From: Magicicada septendecula
Taxonomy: Eukaryota > Arthropoda > Insecta > Hemiptera > Cicadidae
Direction: 5' to 3'
DNA length: 64,000 nt
Assembly: GCA_034769895.1 (NCBI GenBank)
Contig: JAWRYS010001465.1
Coordinates: 186,001 to 250,000, forward strand
Part shown: piece by piece, positions 37,850 to 52,804 of the stretch
Position numbering within the stretch: position 1 is the stretch's first letter
How the letters are laid out: every line of letters starts with the position of its first letter
The notes under the pieces: model-generated
Database searches by the model: none
What the model was told of the DNA's origin: nothing
What the model saw: only the letters and a program-made list of their open reading frames with translations
Translations under genes and position numbers: made by a program

Positions 37850-38515
37850 TATCTGCGGTTGCCATAGTTCTTATTCAAGCAAATGAGGATAACTTACAAA
37901 GAGCTATGTTTCAATTACAAGAAGTGGCAAGAGAGTACTCAATGACAATTTCAGTAAGAAACACCAAAACCAAGGCCTTTAAAGGTGAGGACTAAGATAG
38001 TTATAAACAACAGCACTTTATGACAAGCTAGCCGTTTCAAATATCTTGGCTGTGCAGTACGCTATGAATCTGAATATGATATAAGACAGAAGACAAATAA
38101 ATTTAGGAATATCTGTAGTACGACTCAGAGAAATTTTAGAAATAAAACAAGATACAGCACAAGGATTAAATTTTATAAGACAATTGCAATACCCAAGTTG
38201 ATTTATGCTAGTGAGTGTGGGTTATGACAAAAAAGAAAAGCGGCAAGATTCAGAGAGCTGAAATGCAGTTTTTTTTTAAATATTTTAAATTATACATTGC
38301 AATGTAGAATAAGGAATGAAGATATCACAGCAGAACTCGACGTACAGGACATAAATAAAATTATATCAATTTACAGAAGACAATGGTGGGATCATCCGCA
38401 AAGAATGACGGAGGATCAATTACCGAAAGCGGCACTGAAATATAAAACCATTGGTAGAAGAGACGCGGGTCGTCCGAGGATGAGATGGGTGCCGGAACAG
38501 TTTAATATAACCTAA
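37850..38515 (+). mobile_element. LINE fragment, family C copy 2
   Basis: Counterpart of 19,898-20,570. It starts just after the catalytic site with VVLIQANEDNLQRAMFQLQ, passes SVRNTKTKAFKGED and several shifts, and ends INKIISIYRRQWWDHPQRM followed by GRRDAGRPRMRWVPEQF. Inactive remnant lacking the catalytic Asp pair. Confidence 0.75.
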
Positions 38516-38939
38516 TACTTAAAAAGGAGAAGAAGTAAAACATTTAACAAAAAATAAATTAATGTGTATAAAATATTAAAGATTGTACTCAAATAATGTT
38601 TCTAAGCAGAACCACTTTTACATTCGTGATAACATATACACCATATTTGCTTTGGTCAATTAACGTACGCGGTTAACGTATGCGTAAACGGTCGCTCATA
38701 AATGCGTACTAATAATTCATCTGTGGATGCTCAGTGACGCGACGCTATCTGCTTAATTTATATCCATTATCCATTGCGCAAACGCAATACATAATCCTGC
38801 ATATCATATGTGTCTGTAAGAACGCACTATATCATGCATATCTGAATTCATTAAACAATAAAAAATGTTAAATTAAACTAGCAGGATTTAAATAATAGAG
38901 GTTTTAAATTTTAGTAAATTACACGTGCATGTCGACATT

Positions 38940-39185
38940 CTTTGTGAGTTTCCTGCTAATACAGCAAAACAAGCTATGAAATGGAATCTTCGTCAAAGCA
39001 GAAGGAGAGGAAGATTAAATATGACTCGGCGAAGGACAGAAGAAAAGGAACTAGAGACGACAAAGAGCACATGGGAGCAAAGGTCTGAACAGGATTGACC
39101 GCACACACACATCGATTGAAAGCATTCATTGAAGCTCTGTGCTAAACTTAGCAGCCAAAGGAACAACGAGGAGGACGTATGAACA
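38940..39185 (+). mobile_element. LINE 3' fragment (family I)
   Basis: Frame reads AKQAMKWNLRQSRRRGRLNM then EEKELETTKSTWEQRSEQD before a stop; this matches the conserved WNPQG.RRRGRP block near the end of RTE-like polymerases in degraded form. A CAGCAAGAGACAATAAATG tail region follows. Confidence 0.6.
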
Positions 39186-40076
39186 CAGCAAGAGACAATA
39201 AATGTTATTAATTTATAGCCTTATTTTAATTAGTTTTAATAGGATTTTTATATAAATCTTATTAAAAATGTAACAATTTTTTAAAATTTAACTTGTAAAA
39301 TAAAGTTTCTAGAAATAGAAACGAGCCATTAATTTTAGGATTTTAAAAAAATAAAACAAAAAAGTAACTGTACCTTTATCCGTTCCCGCAGTACATTTTC
39401 GATGCTTTCATATACGATTGTGTCCATATATTACGATGTGGAAAAGAAGTCTACCAATTGTAAATTGTTATATTTCTTAATACAAAGCAAAAATACGTGT
39501 TGTTTTCTTTTGTGAGATTAGGTGACAACGGTTTTGATTTTTAGTTTACTTCTGAAATAAACAAAAGCCATGGTTAAGGAAAACATAAAGTTTATAGTGT
39601 ATATACAATGCTTATAACACAGTAATACTTTAAAGAAAGAACCTAACGTTTTTCAATTGGCAAATCGGACAAAACTACAACAGCAAATATCAACTAGGGA
39701 ATAAAAAATATTTATAGTTCATGGAAAAAGTTGTCAAAATAACTTGTAACTATCGTTTTTGTATACGTTAAATATACATGAACTTATTTATAAATACATT
39801 TATTTGTTTTAACACTTACAATATACGTTTGAAATAATAATGATAATAATAATAATAATAGTTATAATAATAATTAATGTTATCATTGCTTAAAGCTCTT
39901 ACACATGGAATAATAACACTAAGAAAACACGTTAAGTGAAAGACAAGAAATGTAAATTTAGGATTTTCAGTAACATAGAAATTTTGATAAAACCTGAAGA
40001 AGATTTTGACTTCTTTTACCTTAAAGAGAACTTTGTGTTATTGCAGCCATATTAAAGGAAACTAAAGTTTGTAATT

Positions 40077-41685
40077 CGTGAAACAATCGAAGAAGGGGAG
40101 ACAGAGGTGATGATGGAAGAAGAGCAGGAAGATGTTGCTATTAGTACAGAGCCACCATCAAGAACAGAGATTCAAAGGGCCATTAAACAACTTAAGAATG
40201 GCAAAGCGGCAGGCATGGACAATATCGCACCGGAGGCCTTGAAAGTGGATATGGGTACTTCGGTTGAGATTCTATTCCCACTTTTCAAGAAGATTTGGGA
40301 AGAAGAGAAGATCCCCTCAGATTGGAAGAAAGGACTGTTGATTAAGCTTCCGAAGAAAGGAGATTTATTAGAATGTGATAACTGGAGAGGGATTACCCTT
40401 CTTTCGATACCAAGTAAGGTACTCTCACGAGTAATTCTTGAAAGGATAAAACAGGGAGTTAACTCAAGGTTGAGGAAAGTACAAGCAGGATTTAGAGAAG
40501 GTTATTCCTGTACGGACCAGATCAATACACTGCGTATAATTATAGAACAATCCACGGAGCTGCAGTCGTCACTGTATATACTATTTGTAGACTTTGAAAA
40601 GGCGTTTGATAGTGTAATGAGGAGGAAGATGTGGAAAGCCATGAAAGAGTTTGGGATTCCAAAGAAAATTATTAAGTTAACTCAAGAAATGTATGAGACT
40701 ACACATGTCAAATTTTACACCAGGGGATGTTGTCCGAGCCCATCCCAGTAGATAAAGGAGTGAAGCAAGGATGTTTGCTGTCACCAATATTATTTATTAT
40801 GGTGCTGGATCTCATGATGAAGAAGGCAATGAATCGCCGAAGAGGAATTCAGTGGGGACTGACAGATAGGTTGGAGGACTTGGACTTCGCGGATGACCTG
40901 TGCTTGCTAACCAACAGTTTTAAGGATATGGAAGCAAAGCTGAACGATTTAAAAACCGAAGCATCAGAGGTAGGATTGAAGATTAATGGAAAGAAAACCA
41001 AGGAGATGCGTTATAATAACCGCAATAAGGCACTATTATTTTTAGGAAACCAAGAGATCGAACAAGGTCAAACAGTTTTGTTACCTGGGAAGTATGGTCA
41101 CCACGGAAGGAGGAACCATAGAGGATATAGGAAATAGAATAAATAAGGCTAAAGGAGCATTTGCAATGCTGAGACCAATCTGGAAATCAAGGGAACTTAA
41201 CACCAATACCAAACTACGCATCTTCAATACAAATGTCAAGTCGGTACTGCTCTATGGGTGTGAAACTTGGAAGACTAACAAACAACTGATTAGCAGACTC
41301 CAAACATTCGTGAACAGAAGTTTACGGAATATCCTGATGATATGGTGCCCACAAGTTATCTCCAATGAAGAGCTGTGGAGAAATACCCATCAAACACCCA
41401 TTGACATTGAGATGCGTCGTAGGAAATGGAAGTGGATTGAGCATACATTACGACGAGATGGAGACAACATAGCAAGACAAGCCCTGGAATGGAACCCACA
41501 AGGTAGCAGGAGAAGAGGCAGACCAAGGAACACATGGAGGAGGAGTGTAATAGCGGAAGGGATGGAGAAAGGAGGGAAGACCTGGCCCGAGATCAAGACG
41601 ATGGCGCGGAACAGAGTCCGGTGGCGGAAGTTCATTGATGCCCTATGCTCCACTTAGGAGATGCAGGAATAATGAATGATGAATG
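40077..41685 (+). mobile_element. LINE family A (RTE-like) with reverse transcriptase, 13-bp TSD
   Basis: Flanked by AAAGTTTGTAATT at 40,064-40,076 and 41,686-41,698. It encodes most of a reverse transcriptase: IKQLKNGKAAGMDNIAPEAL, CDNWRGITLLSIPSKVLSRV, QAGFREGYSCTDQI, LYILFVDFEKAFDSV (first catalytic Asp), GVKQGCLLSPILFIMVLDL and LDFADDLCLL (catalytic FADD), then the long C-terminal domain ending WRKFIDALCST. The endonuclease is missing, so it is 5' truncated. Two frame breaks are visible: one near 40,725 and one near 41,065, where an extra G is present compared with the copy at 22.6 kb. A GAATGA-type tail ends it. Catalytic residues are retained, but the copy cannot be translated through. 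Confidence 0.9.
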
Positions 41686-42611
41686 AAAGTTTGTAATTGT
41701 CCCTGGAGATATGAGTTCAGTTCCGCCTTATTGTCATTAGCTGTAGTCAGTAGCTAATAAATAAATTTCAGAGCCTCAGAAGAGGATTTAAAAACGTCAT
41801 TGGATAAACGTAACGGACTAAAAGTGCAACGAAGCTAATAAAACAAGGAACTAAAGTAAATATTAACAATGTATTACAGGATCTAATCTGAACGTAGCTA
41901 AAAGGGAATTAAAAAAGACCGAAGGCTAGTAGAAAATGCAATTAATAATTATATAATCGCAATCTCTAAAGGTGTCACGTGACTTATGTTTAAGCTGTAC
42001 GACATACACTAATCAAATAACAGACGGAAAGCAAATACTGGAGTCAAATTAAATACTACAGCAAAATACTACAATACACACTGTAGACGCTAAGATCTAC
42101 AGTAAAGCTTTAGATATCAGCTAATTTAAATCCTTTTTGTACTAGGTTATAAAGTATGATTAATATAAGTCCATTGATAATAACATACAAAATATTAATA
42201 TTGTTTCTCTTATTTCATCATCTTGTAAATTTACAACACGGATAATTATTGTAAACAGAATAAAAACCTACATTTATTCAAATTTTTTTTTTTAAATTAT
42301 CTTTACTTATATAATTCAAATACATTAATTGTTTCAATATTATTATTATAGAGACTTAATGTTTATTTAAACACTAAAAACTACAAAACAAGTTCAATAA
42401 TAATACAAAACAGTTTTAACCTTCAAATTGATCGTTGTAACGTGTTTGTTTTGGATTCATCCTTTACCAAATGAAGTTGTAGAACTAGTGAAAATGTTAC
42501 CAATAAAAAGGTAATGTCTTTGACAACAGTCTACATATCAGTGTTTTATCAGATTCTTAAAATGTTACGTTTTAGTCTATTTTATTTTTATAGGAAGCAA
42601 AATTGTTGACA

Positions 42612-43330
42612 TTGATCAAAACTTCGTACGCTGATGATACTGCGATTCTTGCTGTAAACAAAAGTCCGGCGGAAGAAACCATTTTACTACAGAATTTGCT
42701 ACATGCAATTGAAAAATGGGAAAAGAAGTGGGGAATAAAATTAAACGAAACGAAATCTGCACACATCACCTTCACGAAATGTCACGGGATAACATCAACT
42801 TTGAAATTAAATAACAAGGCTATCCCGGTAGCCGACTCTGTAAAATACTTGGGCATCCACCTAGACAAAAAACTGACTTGGCGCAACCACATTTGGATAA
42901 AGAGAAAACAACTGGACACCAAGGTTTGTAACCATTTTGGCTCCTGGGCAGAAAATCATGACTGTCAATACGAAACAAGCTCTTGGTGTACAACACTGTC
43001 TTCAAGCCTGTGTGGACATACGGCTTACAACTTTGGGAAACTGCATCTAAATCCAATATTGCCATAATGGAAAGGTTTCAGTTCAAGGTGTTTCGTGGTT
43101 CATAACCAACGCACCGTGGTTCATCAGCAAGAAAGACATCTATAGAGACCTGGACCTGCTCTCAGCCAGTGAAACCATTGCGATTTTTAGCGAAAGATAT
43201 GTGAAACGGCTTGAAGAGCACACGAATACTTTAGCCACAAATCTATACAAATCTACTAGACAACAGCCTGCAGACAAGACGTCTAAAGTTAACATTTGTT
43301 CTGGACTTACCTAGATTCTAACACTATAAA
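42612..43330 (+). mobile_element. Jockey-like LINE fragment
   Basis: Begins at the catalytic motif SYADDTAILAVNKSPAEE, then IEKWEKKWGIKLNETKSAHI, VKYLGIHLDKKLTWRNHIW, and after shifts SKKDIYRDLDLLSASETIA and RYVKRLEEHTNTLATNLY. These are Jockey-clade features. Short ORF fragments and a frameshift near 42,910 mark it as dead. Non-coding, A/T-rich sequence that copy A lacks follows to about 43,600 and may be its 3' end. Confidence 0.85.
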
Positions 43331-44397
43331 TATACATAACCTGTTACTTTTAAATGCTCATATAGAGAACTAGTCAGTGGACTAGTCAATTGCATTCTGT
43401 AAACAATTATGCTTATTGTTATGTATGTATTAACAGATTCCATAAATAAACGTAAACAAAACTAAATCAACTTGTAAGGCTCTGAAACGATTTGATGTAT
43501 TTTAAAGAGGCTACCGTTTATTCATTTTTTATTTTTTTTTAATGTCGTAGATATCCCACAAAAACACAAGGAAGTTTTATAAAAAAAATGAATATATATT
43601 TACACTTGCTTAAATCGCCTTGGATATTCCTTATAAACGAAAAATATTTTAACTTATAATATTGTTATGGTTTATGGTTTAGGAAGTTGTTACGGTTGCG
43701 TAATGTTCGAACAGAACTGGTTTAAATTCTGAAGGTCCACAAATAATTGCAAAAACTCTAGATACCACTACAGTACCTCACTACTGTAATATTATAATTA
43801 TACACAGCGTCTCCTGAACACGAAGGATTCACTTAAGGGAATAATGTTTGAGGTTGTTACTGAATGATGTAAACTTCATAATATTTAATCTCATTGATTA
43901 CTATAAATTATATACATGGAAAACATATTTTGGCATATAACATAAATTTAAATAAAATTAATAAGATTAAAATTAAAGATATAAAACAATTCTGTAACAA
44001 ACATAATCTACAAAAAGTAATTCTATTACTGTAGGGACGCTCATGTGTAACATAATTTGACTATTACTATATTTTCAGTGCAAATATAATTAGAGCAAAT
44101 GCTAATACAATGCACAAGCTAAAACGGACTACCACGTTAAGTTACATTTAAAAGTTGTCTTTCTAACCTGCAAGAATGCCGCAATAGAAGCAATCTTTTC
44201 GTCATGTGCAGTGTTTGGTACATCTTTCAACATAAAGATAATTACCCTCAAATAACAATGCACCTGTTAAAGTGGGTTAGTAGAGCACGAGAATGATTCT
44301 TGAGTGTACTTAAACCTCATTTATTATAATTAATATTCATATTTTTATAATTTTAGAACTTTTCCTACTCTTAGCTTTTTGTAGACACTCAGTTCAG

Positions 44398-44715
44398 TTT
44401 AGTTGAATCCTTAAATTCCTAGGTGGAACAAAGGGCCTCGACGAAATTTCTCCAGCGTGTTCTGTCCATTGCCAGGGCCTTCAGCTCCCTCCATGTCTTA
44501 TTGACACCAGCCAGCTTCCCTTCCACAGTCTTTTCCAGATGTTCCTCGGTCTTTCACGTCTGCGGCTACCTTGTGGATTCCAATTCAGTGCCTGTCTAGC
44601 GATATTTTCTAGTGGTCTTCTCAGGATGTCCCCGATCCACCTCCATTTTCTTCTCTTTATCTGTAGTTGGATGGGACTCTGACTTGTGGTCTCCCATAGA
44701 TCTCTGTTCAAGATG
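44398..44715 (-). mobile_element. LINE 3' fragment (family J)
   Basis: Minus strand reads LWETTSQSPIQLQIKRRKWR, IARQALNWNPQGSRRRERP and RNIWKRLW, then frameshifts. It is related to but distinct from family A. Copy A of block I lacks it, so the insertion followed the duplication. Confidence 0.8.
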
Positions 44716-45633
44716 GTGTAAACTCAGGTTTTCAATATATTTTACAGCATAACATTTCTTAAAATCCCCATAGCAATACTTTGTGTTTAACAGAATTGTA
44801 CGTTTACAAATATTAAAAACATCCTGTGAGATAACACTACGTTTGTCGGCAGAAGCACCCGTATATTGTGTGCAGATACGTAATAAACGTAAACAATCTA
44901 CAGTCACGTTTCTACGAGTAACGTGTGCAGAAAAGGTTTCTTCCATACGTGTCTGAATACCTATGTAAATTCGTTCTAGTGATCTGTTTGTTTACGTACT
45001 CAAGTTATCGGGCCTCGTTGTGTATAAGAATTTGTTTACGATCTGCATCACGTCTCGCAAATTCGAGTCTAATTATCTCAATTTCATTATAGCTCTCAGC
45101 GCTTAATGTTTTCTCAGAAAAGTTTTAGAACTATGATCGTTCAAATCTCTTCCTTTCCCCATTTTGTTATGTCGAAGCGAGTATTTAACTGCTTCTTCGG
45201 ACTTGTTTTTTGGCGATGTTCGTAGGTACAAGGCATTCTGTTCTATATGATATACTTTCATATCTGTTTCAGAATTAATACTTTTACATTATTCGAATAA
45301 ATATTTTGTCATTATATTTCTACTACATTTCTTGTAGGAAAATGTATTTAAATGTAAAATACTTTAATTATAAATGGTAACGATTTCATTTTACTACATT
45401 AAGGCTTTTTTTTTAAGAGTACCTAGGAAAAGTAGAGTGTGGAAACGTAATCCTTTCAGTATAAATTGACGGGAGTCTAATCAGCCCTATGTTTCTGCCA
45501 CCTATTAGAGTTTTAGTCTACCCTTGGCAGTTTTCATTTCCACAGGGTAAATTGACGTGATGTTACTGGAAACACACTTTGATATCGTAGTATTCAATTA
45601 AGGTTTCATTTTAACTATACGAACTAATCAGAC

Positions 45634-45897
45634 TTGGACCAGCTAATGGCGTATAGGTCATCAGTACATGACGCAACGGGAGTGCTTTCCGCAAAACTAG
45701 TGGTTGAGCGGAAGAGTCGTATTCCTGGAAACTTGATGTTCGGATCACATAAGACTGAATTCGAGGAAGCGGAGAATTATCTTTCGCAAGTAGACCAGCT
45801 ATGTAGATCGTCTGGCCAAGTACTATTTCAGAGACTGCTTGCCAGTTCGCGACGAACAGGCTTAAGGAGGGGGCAGTGGTACCTAATACGGAAAATG
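45634..45897 (+). pseudogene. Ty3/Gypsy integrase C-terminal fragment with polypurine tract
   Basis: The frame starting near 45,643 reads LMAYRSSVHDATG, followed by a GNLMFG segment and an EEAENYLSQVDQL segment. This is the AYRSSVH...FG...LPGDLMFG-type region near the C-terminus of Gypsy integrases. Downstream coding sequence is lost, and the frame runs on to CTTAAGGAGGGGGCAG (about 45,860), which looks like the polypurine tract used for plus-strand priming. A solo-type LTR begins 25 bases later. This fragment ties the seven LTRs to Ty3/Gypsy. It is an internally deleted relic. Confidence 0.75.
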
Positions 45898-46450
45898 TGT
45901 TGCACCATTACAAAATATTCTTAGTATTTTTCGGCTATTCTAGTGGAATCCGGCTGTAATGTGTGTGTGCGTACATATTGCTACTACTTTGAGATGGACA
46001 ATTATGTGACACTTGTCACGCGTCCGCGGAGACTGATCCAGATTTCACCAGTCCGCGCACGATGTGTGCAGTGCCGCAGTCAATTAGGTTCTGGTGTTTT
46101 CTAATAGCGTTCTTGACGCGTAGTATGGAATATTCTGGTATTTCGGTGGGGTATAAATACAAGTACCCAGCGACGCACAGAGTTAGTTTGAGTTGCGATA
46201 TATTCCAGTGCGGTTCGAAGTATTGTGACGAAGTGTTTTGTGTTTTATATTTGTGCGGGACAATTGTATTTTGTACTCGTTGACATTGTTATTGACTGTG
46301 TGCAATTTTTATTTAATTTTTTGTAAGACTATCTTCTTGATTACAAACTGTTTAATTGTGATAATTAAACCTAGTGATTACTGACTTAATTGGTGTCTTG
46401 TATTTTGTTGTCCACTGTACCATACGACGATCAGTTAGACCGTCGTAACA
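45898..46450 (+). mobile_element. LTR 5 of the Gypsy family (3' LTR of a deleted element)
   Basis: Begins TGTTGCACCATTACA and ends CCGTCGTAACA. GTATAAATAC at 46,151 is a good TATA box in the sense orientation, with the segment AGTTAGTTTGAGTTGCGAT following it. It follows an integrase fragment and a polypurine tract. A (TA)n tract lies directly after its end (46,452-46,490). Confidence 0.8.
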
Positions 46451-46926
46451 ATATATTATATATATATATATATATATATACATATACATCCGTGGCCAAA
46501 TAACATTAAATGAATCTCACGTTTTATGTACTATATCTCAGGGTAGTATAAAACTATGTAACTTAGTTACTTTTGTTTAATTTTTTTAATATTCCGTAGC
46601 GATAAATCCGATTAACTAAAGAAGCAGCAGTGACCTATGCTTATTTACGATTCACAAAATTAACTGGGGGATAATTTCGTTTGATTATTTTATGCCAAGT
46701 TACAAAGAGTACATATTTTTTTCAACTTATAAACAGAAAGAAACCTAATATTTAACTTATTGCTGCGACTGCAAAAACTGTTTTCAACGTCCATTTCTAC
46801 TCTCCATTAGAAATACTTAATCCAATTTATCCTACTTATTGACAGTTTTTTGGTTTTGATAATGTAGAAACTAAGTAACTTAATTACATAAAAGACAAAT
46901 AAACAGAATAGTAATTAGTCATTTCA

Positions 46927-47395
46927 ATGTATATACATTTAAAACAGGAAACACGACAATTGCAATTGTCTAAACCTACATTACTGTATGGTTCTGGAAC
47001 TTGGGTTATACAGAAAAAAGATGAAGAGAAGATACAAACAGTAGAAATGAAATTTCTGAGATCAGTTAAAAGGTATAATAGACGAGGTCATATAAGAAAT
47101 AAGGAGATAAGAAGTGATTTAGGTATTTTTGCAGATAATGAAAGGATTAAAGCATTCATACAACCCTAGAGGCAGACGAAAAGTTGGTAGACCTAAGAAA
47201 AGTTGGACCATGGAATAGAAACAGGCTGCTAAAACCTAAAACCGTTAAGAAGATGATGATGATGAGAACATGACGGTTTGATGAAGAACGCGAAGGAAGA
47301 CTTCAAACTGCCTGCATTGTTAAAAATGAACGTCATGTTTTTGGTATCCAGTCGACGTATTAAAATAGATTTTTAATCCACACTTCCCCTAACAA
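46927..47395 (+). mobile_element. LINE family E, copy 1
   Basis: Reads KPTLLYGSGTWVIQKKDEEK, VEMKFLRSVKRYNRRGHI and a degraded GRRKVGRPKKSWTME block, followed by a GATGATGATGA tail and about 110 bases shared with the copy at 53.3-54.2 kb. It is cut at 47,395 by the composite repeat that follows. Confidence 0.75.
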
Positions 47396-50256
<2,861 letters not shown>

Positions 50257-50261
50257 CGTTT

Positions 50262-51030
50262 CTTTGTCAGATTGTTTACGACGCTTTAGACTACCGAAAT
50301 AACTGCTGAGAATGAAGAAAGAATGCGGAGAATATTTTGACTCTTATCTTAAGTCTGTTATCAGGGAAAATAACGTACAAAGTTCAAAGTAATCAAATAA
50401 TCAGTTGAAAGGACAATTTATCCTGTTTATTTATAATAGTACAAGATTAATATCTAGTTTCTGAATACAGGGTAATTAAAATACTTTTGAATCATTAATT
50501 TATATAAAGTAAGGGAGTATTACAAAATTAATTGCAAGGGTAAGGGTGTATTATTTAAACGATAATTACATTTGATAACTTTTTGTAGACTCCAAATTAT
50601 CTGCAATAATACATTATTTTAAGTAAGTAGTTAATTAATTAACAACATAATTAATTGCATTAAACTAAGGTTAAACTAACACTGTAATAATCTGTAAAAT
50701 ATATTTAATTTTGTACGTTAATTTAATTAATTAATACTAATTATTAGTACGTAACCGGATTGTCAAAACAAATATTTTGTTTCAACTTTAACCCGTTCAA
50801 GCGCATAAATCTAATTAACGTTTCAAAATAGTCTGATAAAATAAAATAATTTCCCACACAACCCTACATTATAATGTTTTACAAATACCTTAGGCAGTCG
50901 ACAGTATATTAATTTTTGCCACTTGAATACAATCCCCAGGTCACTGATTTTTCACCTACATCCACTGTATTCATGTTTAATTTCTTAACATATTTCTTGA
51001 ATTTTATGATAATAAATGCGTACAAAGTTT
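50262..51030. repeat. Duplicated block III, copy B
   Basis: Counterpart of 27,205-28,020, in the same orientation. Its left edge (AGATTGTTTACGACGCTTTA) also continues the family E LINE flank seen at 54.25 kb. Confidence 0.75.
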
Positions 51031-51079
51031 TTTATACTAAATATATAAGTATAATGTTATACTAAATATTAAATACTAT

Positions 51080-51600
51080 AAGGTTTTTTTTCTATCAGCC
51101 ATCTAAGGACCTCATGCCAATTTCAATTCTTTGCTCTTTGTTCCTTTCTTTTTCTCCAATATTCTTTCATCTTTTCACTGTGTCTCTTCTTCCTGTCTTC
51201 AGTCCACATTGAACCTGCATTTTTCTCTCTCCTCCTTCCATTTTTAACACTTTTGCCCGAAAAACTTCTCTTTCAATTCCTTCTTCTGCGTGTGTATTAT
51301 TTATTCCTAAATCCTTTTGTACTTTTTTAATCCAACTTGATGTTGACTTCTTACCCCACAGATATTTGAAGATCTGCTTTGTTAACCTATTGTCGTCCAT
51401 TCTATATAAATATCCAAAAATTAATAGTATTTTTTTATCATTGTTTCTGTTTTATTTTCTGTACTTCGATATATTTCATCATTACTTCTTAATTTCCAAA
51501 CCTTCTGAAGTTTTTCCTAATAATTCGTCTTTCCAATATTTCCAGTTTGTCTAAATTATAATTCAATGCTAGACATTCACTTGCATATATGTATTCTGGC
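51080..51600 (-). mobile_element. LINE family D, copy 2
   Basis: Minus strand reads MDDNRLTKQIFKYLWGKK, STSSWIKKVQKDLGINN and RKMQVQCGLKTGRRD. Matches 14,340-14,821 over its length. Inactive 3' fragment, inserted between blocks III and II of this unit. Confidence 0.75.
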
Positions 51601-51949
51601 TTCACTACTATGTACTGTAATGCCTTATTTTTCCATTTTTAGGTGTGCACTTTTTATTGTAAATATCTTAGTTACACCATAATATGCTCTTTCCATCTTA
51701 TGAATCTTTTCTTCTGTAACAGATTTTTCTAAACCATTCCCTTGAATTATTTTTCCTATATACTAAAATATACTATAAGTTTTATTTTTACCTCTATTCA
51801 AAACACTAGTTTTTGTTTACTGAGCTTGCTTTACATACTCAATTAAAAGAAGAAAACATGCGCCAGCGCCCCCCCCCCACACACACACATACACAAAATA
51901 GGCTCTCCTTTCTCCTTCACCTATATTTACTTAATTAATTATTCACATA
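51601..51949. other. No recognised gene; C-run with (CA)n
   Basis: The upstream end may continue the family D LINE. A run of C followed by a short (AC)n tract lies at 51,871-51,895. Confidence 0.4.
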
Positions 51950-52035
51950 AGTATGTTTGTATATAGAGTCAAATATACACAACAACATACAAAAGTTTGG
52001 AACAAAGAAGAAAAGAAGTATTAGAAGTATGTACC

Positions 52036-52285
52036 GGGCTGTTTGGCAGTGGTCCAGGGTTTTCAAAGAAACCAAACTTTTCAGCAGCAGCACTGGCTGC
52101 CATCATCAGTGGAATTCGAGGAACTCAAGTCTACCTGAACGCGGATTGTTAAACGTCAGGTCCACAGTACTGTGGTGAAGGCTCAACTACATACATAGTT
52201 GGCGATGATGGCAGCCAGAGGTGCTGCTGAAATGTTTGGTTTCTTTGAAAACCCTGGACCACGGCCACACAGCCCGGTACATACT
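52036..52285. mobile_element. Foldback element related to the minisatellite
   Basis: Arms 52,036-52,110 and 52,205-52,285 are inverted copies (ACCGGGCTGTTTGGCAGTGG against CCACGGCCACACAGCCCGG) around a spacer of about 95 bp. The arm start equals the core of the 54-bp minisatellite unit, and the CCATCATCAGTG and CCACAGTACTGTG phrases occur at 18.22-18.29 kb. The sequence after the right arm (CACCGGCCGTGAAAGCCTTA) matches, inverted, the left border of the minisatellite (15,718-15,735). The minisatellite therefore grew from a relative of this element. Confidence 0.8.
52072..52112 (-). ncRNA. Hammerhead-like motif, 52.1-kb foldback left arm
   Basis: Minus strand: helix I arm CCA, core CTGATGA, one T, helix II GGCAGC with a 7-base loop and GCTGCT (6 bp, one G-U), core GAAA, AGTT, then TGG complementary to CCA. 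The right-arm copy keeps helix II and GAAA but its first core is mutated. Confidence 0.55.
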
Positions 52286-52762
52286 TCTATTACTACTGAC
52301 ACCGGCCGTGAAAGCCTTAGATCTATATTAAAGAAGAAAAGAAATTTCTATCAGTTAACTAATGGCAACTTCAATATACGAGGGCGGCTCAATAATCAAG
52401 GCATACTAGATCTGCTGTGCGAATAGAAATGCAATTATCATCCTCTTCCGTTTGCAAGATTTAGACCCATCTAGTATAGATGGTAGTGGTTGTCTATTGT
52501 TGTCATTCGTGGTGAGGTTCGTCAGTCAGTTTAAAAACACTTCCTACTGAAGACCCACTTAGTGTAAAAGCGCAAGCAGTTATTCAATTTCTGAAAGTAA
52601 AACAAGACAATCCAATAGTAATTCACATATAAATTGTTGAAGTGTACGGTGACAGTGTGATGTTATGTAAACAAGTATGAATGTATAATGAAGAAAGTTG
52701 TGTTAGTGGTTGAAATCACAAGCAGAATGATCACTGTTGCACACCACTATATAAAAATTATC

Positions 52763-52804
52763 CCGATTAGCGCTTTCAAGCTTCACAGCTCATCGTCAGT
52801 TCGG
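52763..52804 (-). ncRNA. Hammerhead-like motif, 52.9-kb foldback left arm
   Basis: Minus strand: arm CCGAA, core CTGACGA, TG, helix II AGCT with a GTGA tetraloop and AGCT, one T, core GAAA, stem III of A-U and G-C with a CG loop (GCGC), H17 = A, then arm ATCGG. The right-arm copy has CCGGT at the first arm, which pairs better with ATCGG. Confidence 0.6.

Larger units (their letters stand above)
39660..45290. repeat. Ancient duplicated block I, copy B
   Basis: Counterpart of 490-4,530, enlarged by three LINE insertions (40,077, about 42,612 and 44,398). Sequences on each side of those insertions join to match copy A continuously, which defines the insertion limits. It contains an ATA/AAT-rich tract at about 39,830-39,875. 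Confidence 0.75.
51950..52430. repeat. Duplicated block II, copy C (partial)
   Basis: Left part GTATATAGAGTCAAATATACA resembles 28,810; right part AAAGAAATTTCTATCAGTTA and GGCAACTTCAATATAC match 6,610 and 28,895. An inverted-repeat element (52,036-52,285) is inserted in its middle. This third copy sits about 23.5 kb from copy B, and copy B about 22.3 kb from copy A. Confidence 0.55.
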
